From assembly GCA_031761405.1 (NCBI GenBank), contig JASEVX010000007.1:64474293-64538292 (forward strand): DNA of 64,000 nt. The letters are read 5' to 3'. Positions 43,830-53,647 of the stretch are shown piece after piece; position 1 is the stretch's first letter; every line of letters starts with the position of its first letter. The notes under the pieces were generated by a model that had not been told where the DNA came from, searched no databases, and was given only the letters and a program-made list of their open reading frames with translations. The translations under genes were made by a program, and so were the position numbers. This DNA is from Serripes groenlandicus (lineage: Eukaryota > Mollusca > Bivalvia > Cardiida > Cardiidae).

Positions 43830-44020
43830 GAACAAACACATTTGAGGAAGCGGCAGCCTTTATTCAAGTACAGTTTGAGAATTTGAACAAGAAGAAGGAT
43901 TCAAAAGAAGTTTACACCCATTTCACCTGTGCCACAGACACAAATAATGTACAATTTGTGTTTGATGCAGTCACGGATGTCATCATTAAGAACAATTTGA
44001 AGGATTGTGGTCTCTTCTAA
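43830..44020 (+). CDS. GNAI: GNAI terminal coding exon 8 (residues 293-354, stop)
   Basis: The exon follows a TTAACAG acceptor. It encodes [19 protein letters not shown], then [16 protein letters not shown], then [21 protein letters not shown], then TAA at 44018-44020. TCAT (324-327) is the G5 guanine-base loop. The C-terminal helix contacts receptors, and Cys351 four residues from the end is the pertussis toxin ADP-ribosylation site, so this subunit is predicted to be sensitive. A plausible 3'UTR donor ATG|GTATTT lies at 44024/44025. A Helentron-like fragment begins at ~44042. Confidence 0.97.
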
Positions 44021-44041
44021 GATGGTATTTATGCTTTTTTT

Positions 44042-44270
44042 TAGCCCACCTGAGCTTTTTTTATCGCTCATCGTCAGTCTTCGTAGTTGTCCGTCCATTC
44101 GCATCTCTCCTATTTAAAACTAATTGACCAGTTTTGCAAATTAATTGCACAGGAAAGTATTTTAGGTGGTTCTCTTTCAAAATTGTTAAAAAAAATAATG
44201 CATCATCAAAAAGGGAAAATAACAAACCTTTAAATCACAAAACCTTCATCTTCCAAATTAAGCTCATTTA
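44042..44270 (+). mobile_element. Helentron/pearl-like 5' fragment
   Basis: TAGCCCACCTGAGC head after a T run, TTGTCCGTCC and a core-like CTCTTTCAAAATTGTT. It lies ~20 bp after the GNAI stop, just inside the proposed 3'UTR intron. Confidence 0.65.
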
Positions 44271-44492
44271 TTAGCTCGACTTTAATGTATGTTTGATAGC
44301 ACTTATATAGAGTTGAACAAGCCTTTGTACATAGCAGACATAATATAATGCCCTTTAACTTTGGGCATTATTTTCTGAGGAAAAAGGCAAGTGTGTGTTA
44401 CACTCTTGTAAATGCAAACAAAACATACATTAAACCCCATCACTGGTCAAAGCAATCAAGTAAGATAATAGAAGCATTATTTTTATTGACAT

Positions 44493-44722
44493 TTAACCCT
44501 TTCCCTCAAACGGCAATTCTGCAGCAGATGACTTTGAACGTATTTTGTCAAAAAATAGAAAATCTCCACAATTGAATGGATAACCTATGAATAAAAGTGG
44601 AAAACATTGTGGCAAAAGGAGAAATTGCATGTTTTGTGCAATTTCTTCTTTTGTCACTATGTTTTCAAAAAGCCGTCTGCTGCAGAAGCGTCAGAAAGCG
44701 TCTATATGAGGGAAAGGGTTAA
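44493..44722 (+). mobile_element. piggyBac-like MITE, complete type A
   Basis: TTAACCCTTTCCCTCAAACGG left; TATGAGGGAAAGGGTTAA right. Confidence 0.92.
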
Positions 44723-45274
44723 AATTCTTGTGGAAAAAGAATACTACATGTATCATGATTATCTAACACAATTGTTGATCAGAACTTATCAGAGATGAAA
44801 CTTCAAATCAAAGTTGAAATGTGAATATGTTCATGAAATGTGGAGGGTTCGACATATTGCCCTTGGTCTAAACTCCAAAACTATTAAATGCATCATGTTT
44901 TGTAGGATGCTGTGCTTCATACATACTGCAGTTTATTTATTTTGAAAACATTTTTCAGATAATTGAATGTCGGGTCAATTCATGTATATTTGTATGATAC
45001 ATATAATGTAACATATATTCTTTGGTGACTTATAGGGGCTGGGTTTACTATAACAAATAATTATTTTTAAATTATGAAAGTATATTATAAATTGTTAACA
45101 CATGTCACAATAATAACCCATTTACTTACTTACTTACTTATTTCCTTGAGATCCTGTAAGAGATCCAGATTTGATACTTTTTAAAGATACTGTTTAATTA
45201 TAGCGTCTTTTCAAGGTATTTGATATAATGTTGTTGGTTTTTATAAGATATTGTTTTATCATAATTGAATACGT
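44723..45274. other. Unassigned, with an ACTT microsatellite
   Basis: A short (ACTT)n tract lies at 45123-45141; nothing else is recognisable. Confidence 0.45.
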
Positions 45275-45505
45275 TTAGCCCTTTCCCACATACGACAATT
45301 CTGCAGCAGACGACTTTGAAATTATTCGGACAAAAAATGCTTAAATATCTTTAAAATGAAAGGATAAATTTTTAATGCAGTTGAAAACTTTGAGGCAAAA
45401 AGGGGAATTTGCTCATTTTGAGCAATTTCCCCTTTTGTCACAATGTTTTCAAAAATGGTCTGCTGCAGAGGCGTTAGAAAGTGTCTATATGTGGGAAAGA
45501 TTTAA
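45275..45505 (+). mobile_element. piggyBac-like MITE, mixed A/B type
   Basis: TTAGCCCTTTCCCACATACG left, GTGGGAAAGATTTAA right. The outer left block is type A-like (CGACAATTCTGCAGCAG) and the interior type B-like. It ends ~55 bp before the 3'UTR exon. Confidence 0.88.
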
Positions 45506-45560
45506 ATGTTGTGGAAATTGTTATAAATCGATCAAACACTTGCTTTTGTATATTTTTCAG

Positions 45561-46272
45561 TTCACACCAAGAAGTGGCAGAGTGTGCATTAAAGAACTGT
45601 AGATAGCTGTACAAATTGTTGATCTTGTGACTATGCTGTCATGTGATTTGTACCATGTGACCAGATTGTTGTGGGGACCAATAGAAAATCATGTTGCAAG
45701 TGTGCATGGTTTTCCATTCAAGGAGGGATGTTTAGACGATTTCAGAGATAGAGCATGTACAATGAAAACCAGTACCAATTATTTCAATTGTTTTGAGAGC
45801 TTGTAAGGCATGCTTCTGTGGCGATCATACTGAACATTATAGACTCTTAAATGTGCAATCTTCAATTCATAATTCTATTATATTTATATTATTATTATAT
45901 TTTTTTTTTTTAAAGGTATTGTCAGAACACTGCATACCTCGTTTTGTGTATAAAACGTAATGTTTACAAAATGAAAATCAATTGAGCATTAACACAGGGA
46001 AATCTTTCTTCATAGATTTGTAAGGAATTGAAGGGTCATACAGATGGCATTTTTATCGTCTGATTATAGTCTCGTTATTTTAAATCCGGTATTCATCTGC
46101 CATTCTAAATAGGGTTCTATTTCTGATTCCAAATTTACAGAGAATCATAATTTCTGTTTGGCTAAACCGTATGGTTAAACCGTTCAGTCAACCAGAAAAT
46201 GCGTTATTTCAAAATTTAGAATTTTTTTTTTTTTTTTTTTCAAATTAGAATAGTTTTAGAATGTCTAATAAA
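45561..46272 (+). other. GNAI: Probable 3'UTR exon of GNAI
   Basis: A strong acceptor (pyrimidine-rich tract ending TATTTTTCAG at 45560) follows the stop codon by ~1.5 kb. It pairs with the donor just after the TAA at 44025. Vertebrate GNAI2/GNAI3 genes, as I recall, also carry an intron in the 3'UTR, so position conservation supports this. Sequence from 45561 to ~46885 is free of the window's repeats, unlike the intron before it. The short in-frame run across the junction is not taken as coding. The end is set at an AATAAA (46267-46272); an ATTAAA occurs at 46428. The true 3' end is unknown. Confidence 0.6.
46267..46272 (+). terminator. Candidate polyadenylation signal AATAAA
   Basis: This is the first canonical AATAAA downstream of the 3'UTR exon start, in repeat-free sequence; ATTAAA at 46428-46433 is an alternative. 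No transcript evidence is available. Confidence 0.3.
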
Positions 46273-46885
46273 CGCGCAACGAGATAAGTTTAAATTACTA
46301 TTTGCCAATGATCTAGAAATTTGTTTGACAACAGTGATTGTGATGCTCTGTTAAATTGATCCGCAATTTTTAATTAACGGATATGGTTTCAAACACCCAT
46401 TTATTATACAGCAAGGATTTAAGCCCTATTAAAGGAATTTTGTGTGTTAACGAAAACAGGATGGATGTAATGAAAAGATCATTTTTGATGTACAAGGCTT
46501 TTATTTTCCCACAATATCTATTATACACCCTTTTATGTAAATAACTTGTAACAATTGTTAATCAATTTTTTGAATGCGAACAAAAACAGTCATTGCTTTA
46601 TTGATATTGTTGATCGTTGAATTCATCAGACTTGTACCATTCATTTCTCACCACTTCATTTATCAAAAGATAGTCCAGTAAATTCATAACATTGTTTTTT
46701 AATTTCATTCCTGTGGTGATCATGTTTCTTGCTGTCATAATCAAACGAAACTTCCAACTTCAGATACCTATTTAAGGTATATTAGCAACAATATTAACTT
46801 AAACGGTTATAAGATTAAGATCACCTTGTTGTGCATAGAAGCTGCTATAAAGCTTGTTTTATCAATATGCTGAAAAGTCTTTGAC
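46273..46885 (+). other. Repeat-free downstream flank of GNAI
   Basis: No repeat or exon was recognised. It may be further 3'UTR if the AATAAA at 46267 is not used. Confidence 0.4.
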
Positions 46886-47110
46886 TTAACCCTTTCCCTC
46901 ATACAACAATTCTGCAGCAGACGACTTGCATATTTTATCAAAAAATAGAAAATCTCTATAATTAAATGGATAACCTATGACTAAAAGTGGAAAACATTGG
47001 CAAAAGGAGAAATTGCTCATTTTGAGCAATTTCTTCTTTTGTCACTATGTTTTCAAAATGCCGTCTGCTGCCGAGGCGTCAGAAAGCGTCTGTATGAGGA
47101 AAAATGTTAA
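46886..47110 (+). mobile_element. piggyBac-like MITE, complete type A
   Basis: TTAACCCTTTCCCTCATACAAC left; GTATGAGGAAAAATGTTAA right. Confidence 0.9.
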
Positions 47111-47635
47111 AAAGGTTATTCCCCAGTGTAGTAGATAATATAGACTTGGTAGTTCAAAATTTGGACTTAAAGATTGGCAAAATAATCTTTGCTTCTTACT
47201 ATTAAGCTATGAGCGAATTTGCAATTATTTTTCTACAGATGTACATACAATTGGACAGAAAATATTGTTGAATAAGGTCACCCTTTTCATGTTGTATTTT
47301 TTAGACTCTGGTATAGATCATTCCTAGTATTAGCCTCTCCTGTACTTTGTTTTAAATTGTCAGCTGTGAACAAAACAATCTATTTTTACAACATTTCTCT
47401 TATAGAAAATTCAATAAAAACTCACTATTTTTGTCAGAACAATCTATTTTCAATTATGCCTTTTGTATAAAACAAATACTTTAATGTTAGCAATCAGGTC
47501 TGCTCACATTGGCCTTGCCTAGGTGTGTTAAGTGCAATTTTGAAGATTGAGCAAGTGTCTTGGAAACCTATGTTTTTTATCTTATCCTAGTTGTCAATGA
47601 TAGACTTTGCATTTATTACTCTGGACCTGATTATC

Positions 47636-47802
47636 TTTTCCCGTGGACAATCAACAGCAGATGATTAAACACATTTTGACAAAAATATGGTAAATCTCTA
47701 GAAATGAAAGAATTATTATTCAAAACCAGTTGAAAACATTGCGGCAAAATGTGCCACAATGTTTTAAATTCAAAGTTATCTGCCGGAGGGAAGTGATTAA
47801 TA
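47636..47802 (+). mobile_element. piggyBac-like MITE, decayed
   Basis: CAACAGCAGATGATTAAAC, AACCAGTTGAAAACATTGCG, GGAGGGAAGTGATTAA; the centre is deleted. Repeated at ~61636. Confidence 0.65.
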
Positions 47803-48203
47803 CACACCAGGAATTCACAGGCATCTGTACAATGTCATAAAACGGGATAAAACTCAGTCCTATTTCACTGGACCTATATTGATTTAATTTTACCTTTAAT
47901 TATGGAAATAGAAGATAAGTAGATTGAATAATCAATTCACATGAGAGCTGTCAGACATAATCAATATAGAATTAGATTTGGGAACTAAAAAAACGTAAAG
48001 CCAGGCTGCAATAGTCATCATTCTGAACTTCTCCCTTTTTATGTATACAACTCATGAGCCATACTCAGGGGGGAAAACCAATCTGTGGGCATTTGTGATC
48101 AGTGTAGAACAAGATCAGACTGCACATTCATGTAGTCTAATCCTGATCTACACTGTTTGCTAATAAGTTGCATAAGCTTTCGAAAAAATATCGGATAAGC
48201 AGT

Positions 48204-48432
48204 TTACCCTTTCCCTCATACGACAATTCTGCAGCAGACGACTTTGAACATATTTTGTCAAAACATAGAAAATCTCTATAATTGAATGGATAACCTATGA
48301 TTATAAGTGGAAAACATTGTGTCAAAAGGAAAAATTGCTCGTTTTGAGCAATTTCTTCTTTTGTCACTATGTTTTCAAAAAGCCGTCTGCTGCAGAGGCG
48401 TCAGAAAGCGTCTATATGAGGGAAAGGGTTAA
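48204..48432 (+). mobile_element. piggyBac-like MITE, complete type A
   Basis: The left TTAA is mutated to TTAC; the right end is intact. Repeated at 62205-62433. Confidence 0.9.
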
Positions 48433-48469
48433 CATAAGTAATTTAACAAATGCCATATGGAATACAGTG

Positions 48470-48660
48470 GTGCAATGGTAGAGCATTGGTCTCTCGTACC
48501 AAATGTACCGGGTTGAATCCCTTGATGACCTGGTTTTGCCTGCGAGATTTTTCCACACAAAACGTGTAAGTACTGGTCGTTAAGTCTCCAGGATGACATC
48601 TAGCATGATTTATATAAACTGAATACTTGTTTCACAATCAATGTAAAATAAATAAGTTAA
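48470..48660 (+). mobile_element. Third tRNA-derived SINE family, copy in duplication 1
   Basis: A-box-like TGGTGCAATGG, GCATTGGTCTCTCGTACC, B-box-like GGTTGAATCCC, then a unique body to AATCAATGTAAAATAAATAA. No clear TSD was seen. Its twin is at 62471-62661. Confidence 0.7.
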
Positions 48661-48747
48661 AACTTAAACTTAAGCCATATGAATGGATTTGGTAGAGCAT
48701 GGATCAATTTATTCATGAGTGGTTTCATGAAGCCCGGCGTTTCTATA

Positions 48748-48992
48748 AACCTTTTACGACATACAACAAATCTGCAGCAGAAGACTTTGAAAACATAGTA
48801 ATCTACATAAAAGACTTTGAAAACATAGTGATCTCCATAAAAGGTAGCTTAATTGTTAAATAAAGTTGAAGACATTGTGGCCAATGTGAGAAATTGCTCA
48901 TCATGAGCAATTTCACCTTCGGCCGCAATGTTTTTAAAAGTCTTCTTCTGCTATTGCGTCAGAATGCATCTTACATGTGGGAAAGGGGTTAA
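48748..48992 (+). mobile_element. piggyBac-like MITE, type B with internal duplication
   Basis: AGACTTTGAAAACATAGT occurs twice (~48781, ~48811). The central palindrome TTGCTCATCATGAGCAA is intact and the right end is GTGGGAAAGGGGTTAA. Confidence 0.85.
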
Positions 48993-49203
48993 TATACTCA
49001 AAATGATTTTTATCATAAAACTGATACATGTTGAGCCCAAATAAGTATATAATCATATTAGTTTCTAAAATATAAATAATTTCTTCTTTGTTGGATTCAT
49101 GCACATTAAATTTTGGTATTGTGACAAATGCAGATTCAGATTAGACTGTATCCATGCTATCTTATCCCAAGTATACCATATGTTAGGTGCTTCATGAAAG
49201 CTC

Positions 49204-49421
49204 TTAACCCTTTCCCTCATAGAACAATTCTGCAGCAGACGACTTTGAACATATTTTGGCAAACATAGGTTATCCATTCAATCCTATGACGAAAAGTGGA
49301 AAACATTGTGTCAAAAGGAGAAATTGTTCGTTTTGAGCAATTTCTACTTTTGTCACTATGTTTTCAAAAAGCTGTCTGCTGCAGAGCTGTCAGAAAGCGT
49401 CTATATCAGGGAAAGGGTTAA
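49204..49421 (+). mobile_element. piggyBac-like MITE, complete type A
   Basis: TTAACCCTTTCCCTCATAGAAC left; ATCAGGGAAAGGGTTAA right; small deletion left of centre. Confidence 0.9.
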
Positions 49422-49636
49422 GACTTGCTGCCCAGCAGTGCAGAGCTGGGTTTTTTTTTTAGTCACAAATGATACTTTGGTTGGGTTTTTCTGTCTCATT
49501 TTTTTTTTTTTTTTTTGTATAAAATATCCTCATTTTAACTTGTGATATATTTCTCATTTCAAACTATCAGTTTTATCTGTTTTTGATATGTCACACTTTT
49601 CCAAGAAAATAATATAAAGTAGAGGAATAAATGGCT

Positions 49637-49807
49637 TTAACCTTTTTCCTACATACAACAAATCTGCAGCAGACGACATTTAAAACATCTAATCAAAAAT
49701 ATGGAAACATTGTGGCAAAAGAAGAAGTTTCTGCTTTTGCAACAATGTTTTTAAAAGTAGTCTGCTGCATGGGCTTCAGAAAGCGTCCAATTGTGGGAAA
49801 GGGTTAA
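49637..49807 (+). mobile_element. piggyBac-like MITE, internally deleted type B
   Basis: TTAACCTTTTTCCTACATAC left; TTGTGGGAAAGGGTTAA right. Its twin starts at 63924. Confidence 0.85.
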
Positions 49808-49819
49808 GTATTCATAAAC

Positions 49820-50025
49820 TTAACCCTTTCTCACATACAACAAAAATCTGAAGCAGAGTTTTTGAAAGTTTTTAGACAAATATATGAAAAATCTCTATAA
49901 ATGAAGGTATAATTATTGAAAAAGACTTGATAACATTGTGTTAAAGGGAGGAAATGCTCATTATGATTAATTTCTCATTTTCAAATGAATTTCCAAAATG
50001 TTTCTGCATGTTGAAAAGGGATTAA
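49820..50025 (+). mobile_element. piggyBac-like MITE, type B, decayed right end
   Basis: TTAACCCTTTCTCACATAC left; TGTTGAAAAGGGATTAA right. Confidence 0.75.
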
Positions 50026-50243
50026 ACCCTTTACCTGATCCAGAAAACTTGTTTTTTCGCTTCAGTGACCTCTAAAAACATTGTTGAAGAAAGAAAAATT
50101 GTGAAATTATATATTCTTTTTCTGTCTAAGAATTATGCTTTGGTTTCTTGTTTCTATTAGATTTTATTTTTCGCTAAGAAGAGTTAATCAAGTAATTGGT
50201 TTCTCACTTTGACCTGACTGCATGTAGCCGAAATCTTGTCATT

Positions 50244-50462
50244 TTAACCCTCTCCCACATACAACAAATCTGCAGCAGAGGACTTTGACAACACATAAGC
50301 AAAAAACATGGAAAATCCCCATAAATGAAAGTATAATTATTGAAAAAAGTTGAAAACATTTTGGCAAATGAAGAATTGCTCGTTTTGAGCCATTTCTTCT
50401 TTTGTCACATTGTTTTCAAAGGTCGTCTGCTCCCAGAAAGCGTCTATATGGGAAAGGGCTAA
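50244..50462 (+). mobile_element. piggyBac-like MITE, type B
   Basis: TTAACCCTCTCCCACATAC left; TATATGGGAAAGGGCTAA right. Confidence 0.85.
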
Positions 50463-50763
50463 GTGTTTATACTTTGGGTCATATTTTATCTTTTTATTTC
50501 ATTTAAATTTTTGCTAAGTATCCTTTTGTAGATTTTATATTCACTTGCAACAATGCTTTTCATCCTTTGTCATTGGTGTATAAACAATGCACTAAAATCA
50601 AAAGAAGGACTGTAATTTAATAAAGACTGTAATTGAATAAAGGACTAATTTAATAAACAAATAAATGTCCTTTGTATGATTCCTCACCCCGTACTCAGAA
50701 GTAAGTTAGCTGTATGCACCCTGTAATCTGGTAGAGAATACAAACAATTGGCCTGTATCATTT

Positions 50764-51032
50764 TAACCCTTTCCAAAATACAACAAATCTGAAGCGGAGG
50801 ACTTTGAAAATGTCCAGGCAAAAGCACAGAAAATCCGTTTAAATGAAAGAATAAGAGACGACTTTGAAATAGTTTTTGCAAAATCACAGAAAATCTCTAT
50901 AAAGGAAGGTCAAAGTACTGAAAAAGGGAGAAATCATTGTGGCAAATGGAGAAATTGCTCATATTGAGCAATTTCCTTTTTGTCGCCACGTTTCTAAAAG
51001 TCATCTGCTGCAGAGGCATGAGAAAGGGTTAA
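50764..51032 (+). mobile_element. piggyBac-like MITE, type B with partial internal repeat
   Basis: TTAACCCTTTCCAAAATAC left; ATGAGAAAGGGTTAA right. A second GACGACTTTGAAATAG-to-CTCTATAAA segment is inserted (~50857-50905), which makes it longer than normal. Confidence 0.8.
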
Positions 51033-51051
51033 ATAAAACATCTTCAATCAT

Positions 51052-51125
51052 TTAACCCTTTTCCACATGCAAACATATTTTGAGTTATCTGCAGTGGACT
51101 ACTTCTGAAAACCTGAGTCATTCAA
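51052..51125 (-). mobile_element. piggyBac-like MITE, left end only
   Basis: TTAACCCTTTTCCACATGC to TCTGCAGTGGACTACTTC. Confidence 0.65.
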
Positions 51126-51590
51126 CCTCTCATTCTGAAACTATTAGGTCTCGAAGTAAATGTGACTCCAAAACAAAAGGCAAAACACTGCTTACTAATG
51201 TATTCTATTTTCACATTTCATCTTTATAAGGGACACATTTTTGAATTTTGTTCAGTTGAGGATCTAGTCTTGAATAAGAATCACTTGTCTCTGAGATTTA
51301 ATTACATTTACATGGTATGAGAAAATGATCAATTACTCCTATTTAAAGGAACAATTTCCCTGTTAACGTTTCCACATGTTGTCAAAATTTATTTAATCAG
51401 TGAAAGAGGGAGATGATTATATGTTTGTATTAAAGTTAGAAACCTTTAATTGCTTGTTACACCTGTATGAGTTTGCCATTGGGGAAGATGACGAACTACA
51501 TGTATTTCTATCTCTATCATAACAAAAAGCCAAAATTATATTTTGTACATGTATAATACACTCAGTATTTCTAAAGAAAGATACCTGTCA

Positions 51591-51815
51591 TTAACCCTTT
51601 CCCACATACAGATAATCTGTAGGAGACGACTTTGAATAGATCTTGGCAAATACATCTCTATACATGAAAGCATGATTACTGAAAAAAGTTGAAAACATTG
51701 TGGCAAAAGGAAAAATTTATTGTTTTAAGCAATTTCTCCTTTTGTCACAATGTTTTCAAAAAAAATCGTCTGCTGCAGAGGCGTCTGAAAGCGTCTTTAT
51801 GTGGAAAAGGGTTAA
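51591..51815 (+). mobile_element. piggyBac-like MITE, complete type B
   Basis: TTAACCCTTTCCCACATAC left; TATGTGGAAAAGGGTTAA right. Confidence 0.9.
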
Positions 51816-52680
51816 TTGATTTGATAAACATGTGAATTTTGCAATATACTTATTCACATTCTGTAATCTTTGTTTGGCAAAAACTATGCATTTGTAGGAT
51901 TTGACTCTTATTCATAAATGATGTTGCAAAACAACCGATAAATTGTGCAATTTGTGTTTGCAGTTATGTAGATGTGTAAGATACCCACTGTGTGGAGACT
52001 TGATTTTGAAAATATCCTATAACAATATTTGATCGTCTGATTAGATTTATATGTGTGCCTTTGGCATACTGATTTAAAACATGGATGAAAAAGGTTCTTT
52101 TGGGGTAATTTCTTCTTTTCCCACAGAAGTTTTGAAGGTCATGTGTTTAAGGTTAGAATCATACAATGTCTGTTTCGTGCCGTCTCTATCTGTCCAGATC
52201 TGTAGGTAAAGGGAAGTAATCTTAATTTGAAATAGGCACTTTTTTTTCTCTGAATAAGGTCGAACTGTGTGAAAAATCCCTATAAATGAAATTTTAAGTA
52301 TTGAATAGAATTGAAAACATTGTTGAATAAGAAATAATTTCTCCTTATGACACAATGTTTTCAAAATACTTCTGCATGTGGGAAGAGATATTCCAATGAG
52401 TTTCCACGTGGGTTTGTACTGAGAATTGAATTTAAGCCTTTGTAATTCTTCCCATTACCTACAAGTCTGTTGCATTATTTCCTTTCACGAATTCATTCCT
52501 TATGTGGTATTAAGTTCTCTTTGTCAGACTATGTACTATTATTAACTGTTTACTTGTTCACATTTTCTTATTGGAATTCTGACTTTGTACTGTCTTGATT
52601 GTAGCAGCCTTTATTATGTGATGTATTTTTCAGTAAAACATGTAAAAGTGACAACACTTCTTGTTCATTTATTCATTGAT
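51816..52680. other. Mostly unassigned, with a decayed MITE at 52260-52390
   Basis: GAATAGAATTGAAAACATTG and TTCTCCTTATGACACAATG mark the remnant; otherwise nothing is recognised. Confidence 0.4.
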
Positions 52681-53024
52681 TAGCTATTGTGACATGCTTT
52701 TCGTCGTCTTCGTCACACAACGTTAACCTTACCTCATAATTGAAAAAGAATCTTTGGTACACATTTCCTAGCCTAGGAACAAGACGCATGTCTATAGCAA
52801 GTCACATAACTAGAATGTATTCAATAATGCCCCTTTTTCGACTTAGAAATTACTATTTTTGTATCATCTGCCTTGACGGGGTGATCCACTCTATGTCTGT
52901 ATGTCTGCTTGTCTATTGCACTTTGATATAACTGTCAGGTGACATAATGTATTTGTTCCTTAGGACATTCTTGTGATGTTGATAAATCCATATTTAACAA
53001 ATTGCTGAAACTGATTTACATATT

Positions 53025-53203
53025 CAGAGCTCTAGATAAGGGGCATTTTGCATGTTTTAAAATCCTTATTTGACACTAACCCTATGTTATGGGTACTCAA
53101 AAGAATAGTCTCTTTTGAGTACCCATAACATAGGGTTTGCTTTAATAATAAGTGAGAAATTGTTGGAAAAGGAGCTGAATACCCCTCCTTATCTGGACCT
53201 CTG
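53025..53203. mobile_element. CAGAG-family MITE, complete, 6 bp TSD, perfect hairpin
   Basis: CAGAGCTCTAGATAAGG at the left faces CCTTATCTGGACCTCTG at the right. CATATT lies on both sides (53019-53024, 53204-53209). The core is a perfect inverted repeat with two 27 bp arms (53078-53104 and 53111-53137) and a 6 nt loop. This is the best-preserved of six copies in the window. Confidence 0.9.
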
Positions 53204-53647
53204 CATATTGACTGCTTACCTGATAAAACAATTTTATACTCCTCTAATTTGAATACATGTACGTCTGAGATAAAAAGCTATTAACAATTTAAATAAGTGA
53301 AATACACGTTTTGATACAAACTTGCTAAAATCCTTTTTGGGGAAAAAAGGAGAAATTACTAATTATGATAGTTCTCATGTTCCCACAATTATTACAAGCC
53401 ATCTGCTAAGCCAAGTATCGTCTGTACCGGGTAAACTGTTTGGTGTATAATCCATTAGCCAGGACTGCATTGTAGTGTGATTCCTGTAAGAGTAAAGAAA
53501 CAATCGATGGTAATTGCATCTTCGCAAGCCACGTGTGATTTGTCCCTGACATTCGCGTGATTATGTATTGGCATGCTAATGTACGAAGTTGCCTTGACCT
53601 ATCAAAGACGCGGCAAGTTAGCCAGATAATACCAAAATCAGGATGCA

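Larger units (their letters stand above)
470..45700 (+). other. GNAI: G protein alpha-i subunit gene, exons 3 to 3'UTR
   Basis: Overall gene model. The protein is the GTP-binding alpha subunit of a heterotrimeric Gi protein at the inner face of the plasma membrane; it inhibits adenylyl cyclase and releases beta-gamma when receptors load it with GTP. Six coding exons give 300 residues, equal to residues 55-354 of vertebrate GNAI1 with no indel. All junctions are GT-AG and exon lengths match the vertebrate GNAI exons as I know them. The Gi class is supported by the C-terminal KDCGLF; Go ends GCGLY and Gs and Gq end differently. Intron lengths are 35654, 462, 3836, 1540, 1155 and (3'UTR) about 1536 bp. 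Exons 1-2, with the myristoylated N-terminus and P-loop, lie outside the window. The 3' end of the transcript is uncertain. Confidence 0.95.
47149..49697 (+). repeat. Large direct duplication, copy 1
   Basis: It is collinear with 61148-64000 from GTAGTTCAAAATTTGG onward at an offset of ~14.0 kb. By eye there are about 30 substitutions or 1-bp indels over ~2.5 kb, plus one 283 bp insertion in copy 2. Copy 1 presumably continues rightward past 49697, since the window end cuts copy 2. Confidence 0.95.

Noticed and set aside
45546..45602. Alternative coding exon of GNAI (frame across the 45560 junction)
   Set aside because: The stop at 44018-44020 already ends a full-length Gi protein, and the short downstream peptide matches no known Gi C-terminus; 3'UTR is simpler.
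48476..48540. tRNA gene near TGGTGCAATGGTAGAGC
   Set aside because: The acceptor stem is not convincing and the sequence continues into a SINE-like body; treated as a SINE head.
53025..53203. CAGAG family as part of the CAGGG group
   Set aside because: The ends are similar and the TSD is also 6 bp, but it lacks the subterminal motif clusters and is built around one long hairpin, so it is kept separate.
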